From the NCBI RefSeq assembly GCF_016865585.1, contig NZ_JAESND010000005.1:186001-250000 (forward strand): 64,000 bases of DNA. The letters are read 5' to 3'. Shown piece after piece: positions 59,620 to 64,000 of the stretch; within the stretch, counting starts at the first letter, position 1; each line of letters begins with the position of its first letter. The position numbers and the translations under genes were made by a program. A model generated the notes under the pieces. That model was not told where the DNA came from. It saw only the letters and a list, made by a program, of their open reading frames with translations, and made no database searches. The stretch is from Jeongeupia naejangsanensis (GTDB lineage: Bacteria > Pseudomonadota > Gammaproteobacteria > Burkholderiales > Chitinibacteraceae).

Positions 59620-59994
59620 ATGAAGGAAAGTCCGTTCAAGGGAAAGCGCGGCCTGTCGCGCGTGATCAACGCGCTCGGCTATTCGCTCGACGGCCTTGGC
59701 GCAGGCTGGCGCAACGAAGCGGCGTTCCGCCAGGTGTCGCTGCTGGCGGTCGCCGGGATCGTTGCCGCCTTCGTGCTGCCGCTGCCGGCGTGGGCGCGGG
59801 CCGTGGTCGTCGGCAGCCACGTGCTGACGGTGATTGTCGAACTGCTCAACTCGGCGATCGAGGCCGCGGTCGATCACACCTCGCTCGAAAAGCACCATCT
59901 GGCCAAGCGCGCCAAGGATCTGGGCAGTGCGGCCCAGCTCGTCTGTCTGGGCAATCTGGCGCTGATGTGGGCGCTGGCGCTGTTCGGACGCTGA
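59620..59994 (+). CDS. dgkA: Diacylglycerol kinase DgkA
   Basis: DgkA phosphorylates diacylglycerol in the inner membrane. The 124-residue protein has the family motifs GLSRVINALGYSLDGL, WRNEAAFRQ (E in helix 1) and EAAVDHTSLEKHHLAKRAKDLGSAAQL, where the EAAVD stretch holds catalytic Glu and Asp. Three membrane helices are evident. ATG 59620 fits the usual length and has GGAG upstream; an ATG at 59587 would overlap the upstream gene. Both genes may be one unit. Confidence 0.92.
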   Translation: MKESPFKGKRGLSRVINALGYSLDGLGAGWRNEAAFRQVSLLAVAGIVAAFVLPLPAWARAVVVGSHVLTVIVELLNSAIEAAVDHTSLEKHHLAKRAKDLGSAAQLVCLGNLALMWALALFGR

Positions 59995-60021
59995 TTTTTT
60001 TCTGACGAAAATTGAAATGGA

Positions 60022-60027
60022 TATACT
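60022..60027 (+). promoter_or_regulatory. Candidate -10 (TATACT) for the following small gene
   Basis: TATACT lies 26 bases before the chosen GTG start at 60054. No clear -35 is seen. Confidence 0.3.
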
Positions 60028-60053
60028 GCGCGCTTCTGCTCCGGGGGCGCGCA

Positions 60054-60395
60054 GTGTACTCAAGCACTTTCATTTTCGAGAAAAAGCAGTACGACGCCGA
60101 GTTCGAGCGGCTGGATCCTCTGATCGCCGCCGCAGCGCGCGCCCATCCGGATTTTGCCGGTGAGGAGCACTGGGAGAACCCGCACAATGGCCGGCTCTGT
60201 GTCGTGTATTACTGGCATTCGCTCGCCGGCCTGCACGCGCTGATGCGCGACCCGCAGCATGTCGAGGCGAAGCGCCAGTACCAGCGCTGGTACAAGGGAT
60301 TTCAGATCGTCATTGCCGAGGTGGTGCGGGCCTACGGCGATGGCCACTTCGCCGACCACCCGGTGGCGGCGTTCAGGGCGGCAGAGCCGGCCTGA
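60054..60395 (+). CDS. ABM-like (antibiotic biosynthesis monooxygenase fold) small protein
   Basis: A 113-residue soluble protein. FEKKQYDAEFERLDPLIAAAARAHPDFAGEEHWENPHNGRLCVVYYWHSLAGLHALMRDPQH is typical of the ABM/dimeric ferredoxin-like barrel fold (YdhR/heme-degrading monooxygenase-like and DUF1330-type). No catalytic residues can be assigned. The start is GTG at 60054 (GGGGG seven bases upstream), in preference to an upstream TTG that gives a Cys-containing hydrophobic N-terminus. Convergent with the DUF2721 gene, one base away. Confidence 0.65.
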   Translation: MYSSTFIFEKKQYDAEFERLDPLIAAAARAHPDFAGEEHWENPHNGRLCVVYYWHSLAGLHALMRDPQHVEAKRQYQRWYKGFQIVIAEVVRAYGDGHFADHPVAAFRAAEPA

Positions 60396-60396
60396 G

Positions 60397-60810
60397 TCAG
60401 CGGTCGAGCTTGCGCAGATCCTGTTCGATATCCTGCAGCAGGATGTTCAGCGCAGCATCCGAAATCAGGACTTCGGCGAGGCACAGCACCAGCGACAGCA
60501 CCATCAGCGCGAGGCTGACGATGAACATGAACTGGGCCGGTCCGGTGTTGCCGAAAAACACCAGGATCATCGACACGATGCACGACAGCAGGCTGACGAC
60601 ACCGAAGGCCTGCATGCCGCGAATCAGCGCGACACGACGCCGGAAGTTGCCGATCTGGCGCAGATTGTTGACGTGCGGACTGCGCCGGTGGGTGTCGTAG
60701 AGCTGGCGGATGATCGTCGACAACGCGAGAAAACGGTTGGTGTAGGCGAGCATCAGCAGCGAAATCGCCGGAAACAGCAGCGACGGCGTCGCCAGACTCA
60801 GTTCGTTCAT
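60397..60810 (-). CDS. DUF2721-family membrane protein
   Basis: A 137-residue protein of unknown function with three hydrophobic segments (about residues 3-22, 66-86 and 92-120). The stretch YTNRFLALSTIIRQLYDTHRR and the VALIRGMQAFGVVSLLSCIVSMILVFFG helix match the DUF2721 family of small membrane proteins. It is on the minus strand, two bases from the response regulator upstream, so may be transcribed together with it. Confidence 0.75.
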   Translation of the reverse strand: MNELSLATPSLLFPAISLLMLAYTNRFLALSTIIRQLYDTHRRSPHVNNLRQIGNFRRRVALIRGMQAFGVVSLLSCIVSMILVFFGNTGPAQFMFIVSLALMVLSLVLCLAEVLISDAALNILLQDIEQDLRKLDR

Positions 60811-60812
60811 GC

Positions 60813-61562
60813 CTACTTCTTGAAGTCCTTGATCACGTGCTGCTGGCGGCGGCTGACGGCCAGCCGCTCGGGCAGGTCCTTTAGTACCGCGACCCAGTGC
60901 GTTTCGCCGCCATTCGACGCGGCGCGCTCGAAACCGGCCAGCGCGTCGGTCGCGATCAGGCAGTTGCGGTGGATGCGGACGAACTGGCTGCCGAACTCTT
61001 CCTCAAGCCGGGTCAGCGAGTCTTCGAGCAGGTATTCGCGCTCTCGGGTCTTGAGCGTGATGTATTTCTGCTCGGCCTTCAGGTAGCGCGCCTCGGAGAC
61101 CGGAATCAGGTGCAGCCGGCCGCGTTCGGTGACGCTGAAATGGCTGCGAGCATGCGACGACGGTGCCGCCTCGCTGCGAGCCTGCCGCGCCTGCGCAACG
61201 CGCTTGAGCGCCTCGATCAGCCGCTCGCGCCGGATCGGCTTGAGCAGGTAGTCGATGGCGCGGACTTCGAAGGCCGCGACGCCGTATTCCTCGAAGGCGG
61301 TGGCGAAAATCACCGCCGGCGGGTGTTCCTGTGCCTGCAGCTCGCGGGCGAGCTCGATCCCGCTCATTTGCGGCATCTGGATGTCGATGATCGCCGCGTC
61401 GGCGTCAGCATCGGCCAGCTGGCCCAATGCGGACATGCCGTTGGTGGCGGTGCCGACGATCTCGTGCGGGCACTCGTCTGCACAGTCGACCAGTACGTCC
61501 TGCAGGCGGCGTAAGGCCGGCAGTTCGTCATCGACGAGAAAAAGGCGCAGCGGCGTCGTCAT
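60813..61562 (-). CDS. LytTR-type response regulator, AlgR-like
   Basis: A 249-residue response regulator. The receiver domain has DDELPALRRLQDVL (acidic pocket), the phosphoacceptor Asp in IIDIQMPQMSGIELAREL (about D60) and the switch Lys in YLLKPIRRERL. The C-terminal LytTR DNA-binding domain follows (GRLHLIPVSEARYLKAEQKYITLKT, VRIHRNCLIATDALAGFE). It overlaps the 3' end of the sensor gene by 35 bases, forming a classical AlgZ/AlgR pair. Confidence 0.9.
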   Translation of the reverse strand: MTTPLRLFLVDDELPALRRLQDVLVDCADECPHEIVGTATNGMSALGQLADADADAAIIDIQMPQMSGIELARELQAQEHPPAVIFATAFEEYGVAAFEVRAIDYLLKPIRRERLIEALKRVAQARQARSEAAPSSHARSHFSVTERGRLHLIPVSEARYLKAEQKYITLKTREREYLLEDSLTRLEEEFGSQFVRIHRNCLIATDALAGFERAASNGGETHWVAVLKDLPERLAVSRRQQHVIKDFKK

Positions 61563-62589
61563 GCAAAATCTCCCGGTAGGGCAGCAAGATGTGTACTTGA
61601 TAATAGTCGCTGCCGGCTTCTGTCGTCAGGCTGGCTTCGGTATCGAAGTGCAGCAGCAATCGTTCACGGATGTTTTCCAGCGCCATGCCATTGCCCTCGC
61701 GGACACGCACCGTGTTGCTGGGCAAGGCATTGCGGACGATCAGGTAGACGCGTTCGCGCGCCTGGCCGATGCGGATCTGGATCGGTGGCGGGTCGAGCAG
61801 GGGCTCGACGCCATAATAGATGGCGTTTTCCAGCAACGGCTGCAAAACCAGTGGCGGCACGGCCGCGTTTTCGGGCATGTCGTCAATCTGCCAGTCGACT
61901 TTCAGCCGGTCACCGAGGCGGATCATCTCGATGTTCAGGTAGCGCTCAGCCACTTCAACCTCGCTGACCAGCCTTGCCAGCTTACGGTTATCCTTCATGA
62001 CAACGCGGAACAGATCGGCGATGTCCTGCAGCGCTTCCTCGGCCTTGGCCGGTTCGTAGCGAATCAGCGACAGTACGGCGTTGAGACTGTTGAAGAAGAA
62101 GTGCGGCCGGATGCGCGCCTGCAGCGCAGACAGCCGTGCTTCGGCCAGCCTTGGTACTAGTGCGCGGTGGCGCATTTGCAACAGCCAGAGAAAACCCAGC
62201 GTCGACAGCAGGATCATCAGTTCGGGGGCGAACTGGGCATTCGGATTCACCTGGATCGGCATCAGCAGCACCCGGCCGATCCAGCCGCAGCCGACGGTGA
62301 CGGCGCAGACGATGAACACGCCGAGCCGGTACGGCAGCCGCCCCAGCGTCGGTGCCAGTCCGGCGAGGATGGCCAGCGACGGCAGCAGTACCAGCTCGAC
62401 CCAGATCGCCGAACTGGCGACGCGGGAGGCCCAGTGCGCCCAGTGCGGCAGGTCAGCCAGCGTGTGCAGCAGCAGCAGCAGGTGCGAATAGACGAGGGCA
62501 TGCAACATCACGCTCGGTGAGCGGAAATCGGGCAACTCGTCGATAACGGTCTGGGCGCTCACAAGGACTTGATGCGAGTTCGAAAGCAT
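61528..62589 (-). CDS. LytS/AlgZ-type sensor histidine kinase
   Basis: A 353-residue membrane histidine kinase. Four or five membrane helices lie in residues 30-135, then the His_kinase domain with the phosphoacceptor in ARIRPHFFFNSLNAVLSLIRY (H about 163), and the HATPase region PPLVLQPLLENAIYYGVEP with GNGMALENIRERL. The start ATG at 62589 lacks a clear Shine-Dalgarno; a TTG one codon earlier is possible. It is cotranslated with the AlgR-like regulator downstream. Confidence 0.87.
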   Translation of the reverse strand: MLSNSHQVLVSAQTVIDELPDFRSPSVMLHALVYSHLLLLLHTLADLPHWAHWASRVASSAIWVELVLLPSLAILAGLAPTLGRLPYRLGVFIVCAVTVGCGWIGRVLLMPIQVNPNAQFAPELMILLSTLGFLWLLQMRHRALVPRLAEARLSALQARIRPHFFFNSLNAVLSLIRYEPAKAEEALQDIADLFRVVMKDNRKLARLVSEVEVAERYLNIEMIRLGDRLKVDWQIDDMPENAAVPPLVLQPLLENAIYYGVEPLLDPPPIQIRIGQARERVYLIVRNALPSNTVRVREGNGMALENIRERLLLHFDTEASLTTEAGSDYYQVHILLPYREILHDDAAAPFSRR

Positions 62590-62684
62590 CAACTATAACG
62601 AAACCCGCCGTTCGTCGGTTTTTTGCCTGCCTTGCGGTCAAACCTTACCGCCTGTCGGTCTTTTGCTCCTGCTCCGGAAATACC

Positions 62685-64000
62685 ATGTCCATTGCCCTGA
62701 TCCACAGCCGCGCCCTGCTCGGTCTTGCCGCGCAGCCGGTCACCGTCGAAGTGCACCTCGCCAACGGCCTGCCGGCATGCACCCTGGTGGGACTGCCCGA
62801 CGTGGAGGTCCGCGAGGCGCGCGAACGTGTCCGCGCGGCCTTGAGTGTTGCCGGTTTCGAATTCCCGGCGCGGCGGATCACGGTGAATCTGGCACCGGCG
62901 GATCTGCCGAAGTCGTCGGGCCAGTTCGATCTGCCGATGGCGATCGGGCTGCTCGCAGCCAGCGGCCAGATTCCGGCCGACCAGCTCGACCGGTACGAGT
63001 TTGCCGGCGAACTGGGGCTGGCCGGCGATTTGCGACCGGTGCGCGGTGCGCTGGCGCTGGCGCGTGCCGCAGCCCAGTCCGGACGCACGCTGATCGTGCC
63101 GGCCGCCTGTGCGGCCGAGGCTGCGCTTTACCCCGGCGCGACGGTGCTGGCGGCGGAGCACCTGTTGCAGGTCTGCCGGCATTTCGCTGCCGGCGAGGCA
63201 CTGCCGCGCGCCGAGGCCGCACCGGCCACCGCGGTCGAGACGCATCCCGATCTGGCCGATGTGCGAGGCCAAGTGCAGGCGCGGCGGGCACTGGAGATCG
63301 CGGCGGCCGGCCGGCATTCGCTGTTGCTGATCGGCCCGCCCGGTACCGGCAAGTCGATGCTGGCGCAGCGTCTGCCCGGGCTGCTGCCGCCACTGGCCGC
63401 CGACGAGGCGATCGACGTCGCCAGCGTGCAGTCGCTGTCGCGCACAGGCTTCGATGTCAGGCGCTTTGGTCAGCGCCCGTTTCGTCATCCGCACCACACG
63501 GCCAGTGCCGTTGCCCTGGTCGGTGGTGGCAGCGTGCCGCAGCCGGGCGAGATCTCGCTGGCGCATCATGGCGTGCTGTTCATGGATGAACTGCCGGAAT
63601 TCGATCGGAAGGTGCTCGAGGTGTTGCGCGAGCCGCTCGAGACCGGTGAGGTCCACATTGCCCGGGCCGCACATTCGGCGTGCTTTCCGGCGCGCTTCCA
63701 GCTGATCGCGGCGATGAACCCGTGCCCTTGCGGTTATCTGGGACATCCGCAGAAAGCATGCCGTTGTACGCCCGAGCAGGTGGTGCGCTATCGCGGTCGG
63801 CTATCCGGGCCGCTCTTGGACCGGATCGACCTGATCGTCGAGGTGCCGGCCCTGCCGGAGGCGGCGCTGCTGTCGGCACCCGATGGCGAGCCGAGCGCGC
63901 CGGTGCGCGATCGTACCGAGCAGGCCGGACGACGTTCGCTCGCGCGGCAGGGCAAGCCGAATGCGGCGCTGGCGGGGAAGGACATCGAAGTGCATTGCGC
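62685..64000 (+). CDS. comM: ComM/YifB-type Mg chelatase-like ATPase (3' truncated by window edge)
   Basis: A MoxR/Mg-chelatase-like AAA+ ATPase. The open frame runs past base 64000 so only the first 438 or so residues are visible. The N-terminus MSIALIHSRALLGLAAQPVTVEVHLANGLP and VGLPDVEVREARERV match ComM/YifB; then come Walker A GPPGTGKS (residues 217-224), the LFMDELPEFD Walker B and the RLSGPLLDRIDLI segment. ComM is a helicase that aids natural transformation by branch migration of donor DNA. It begins 96 bases from, and divergent to, the kinase gene. Confidence 0.9.
   Translation, partial: MSIALIHSRALLGLAAQPVTVEVHLANGLPACTLVGLPDVEVREARERVRAALSVAGFEFPARRITVNLAPADLPKSSGQFDLPMAIGLLAASGQIPADQLDRYEFAGELGLAGDLRPVRGALALARAAAQSGRTLIVPAACAAEAALYPGATVLAAEHLLQVCRHFAAGEALPRAEAAPATAVETHPDLADVRGQVQARRALEIAAAGRHSLLLIGPPGTGKSMLAQRLPGLLPPLAADEAIDVASVQSLSRTGFDVRRFGQRPFRHPHHTASAVALVGGGSVPQPGEISLAHHGVLFMDELPEFDRKVLEVLREPLETGEVHIARAAHSACFPARFQLIAAMNPCPCGYLGHPQKACRCTPEQVVRYRGRLSGPLLDRIDLIVEVPALPEAALLSAPDGEPSAPVRDRTEQAGRRSLARQGKPNAALAGKDIEVHC

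Noticed and set aside
56079-59669. A 1196-residue open frame on the minus strand over the Pta/ackA region
   Set aside because: It lies opposite well-supported genes with clear conserved domains on the plus strand, and its sequence (Arg, His, Gln and Asp rich) is typical of antisense reading of GC-rich codons.

Overview
The window is a continuous, gene-dense, GC-rich chromosome segment (mostly about 65-70% GC by eye) from a Gram-negative betaproteobacterium. Gene content and protein style suggest the Neisseriales, near the Chromobacteriaceae/Chitinibacteraceae: a DksA without its zinc finger, a metX-metW pair, AlgZ/AlgR-type regulators, an intact Tol-Pal cluster and a homotrimeric-type lipid A export locus. 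The genus is a guess from general knowledge, not a measurement. No rRNA, tRNA, CRISPR array, insertion sequence or phage module was found.

Layout. 1-5.8 kb is the end of the division and cell-wall (dcw) cluster: murC (cut by the window edge), ddl, ftsQ, ftsA, ftsZ, with a 144-bp palindromic element between ddl and ftsQ. 5.9-9.6 kb has lpxC, a 61-residue membrane protein, rsmE and msbA. 9.6-24.3 kb is a cell-surface glycan (LPS/oligosaccharide core) island: one divergent family-2 glycosyltransferase, then a tightly overlapping series with a UDP-uronate epimerase, family-9 and family-4 glycosyltransferases, an AsnB-type amidotransferase and a WaaL-type ligase. 24.3-29.3 kb holds metXW, a GH16-like lipoprotein, a Gfo/Idh oxidoreductase, an M14 cytosolic-type carboxypeptidase and a small Arg-rich protein. 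29.5-31.3 kb is a compositional outlier: an AT-rich MFS gene followed by about 500 bp of apparent gene debris.

31.3-40.1 kb has cysK, cca, a TPR-like protein, ferredoxin, rsmD, ftsY, an acetyltransferase, ftsE, ftsX and rpoH. rpoH carries a perfect CIRCE operator, which points to control of the heat-shock sigma factor by HrcA. 40.1-42.9 kb holds queC, clcA and queE. 43-47.7 kb is tolQRAB-pal-cpoB, followed by two tandem paralogous periplasmic proteins. 48.9-52.8 kb has a TonB-like protein, ruvC, ruvA, a PAP2 phosphatase and ruvB. 52.8-55.4 kb has a cytochrome c, dksA, a Fur-family regulator and a DAHP synthase. 55.5-58.7 kb has a degenerate lipoyl/PSBD protein and, divergently behind an FNR-like site, a MaoC-Pta fusion with ackA. 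The last part has two membrane proteins (one DgkA), a monooxygenase-like small protein, a DUF2721 protein, an AlgZ/AlgR-like two-component pair and the start of comM/yifB.

The main themes are envelope construction (peptidoglycan, lipid A, core glycan, Tol-Pal) and stress or anaerobic regulation. The most interesting points are the CIRCE-controlled rpoH, the glycan island with a predicted uronamide branch and a compositionally mosaic ligase gene, the lipoyl-domain protein lacking its lysine, the palindromic element that supplies the ftsQ ribosome binding site, and the AT-rich transporter island. No clearly new multi-gene defence or mobile system was recognised.
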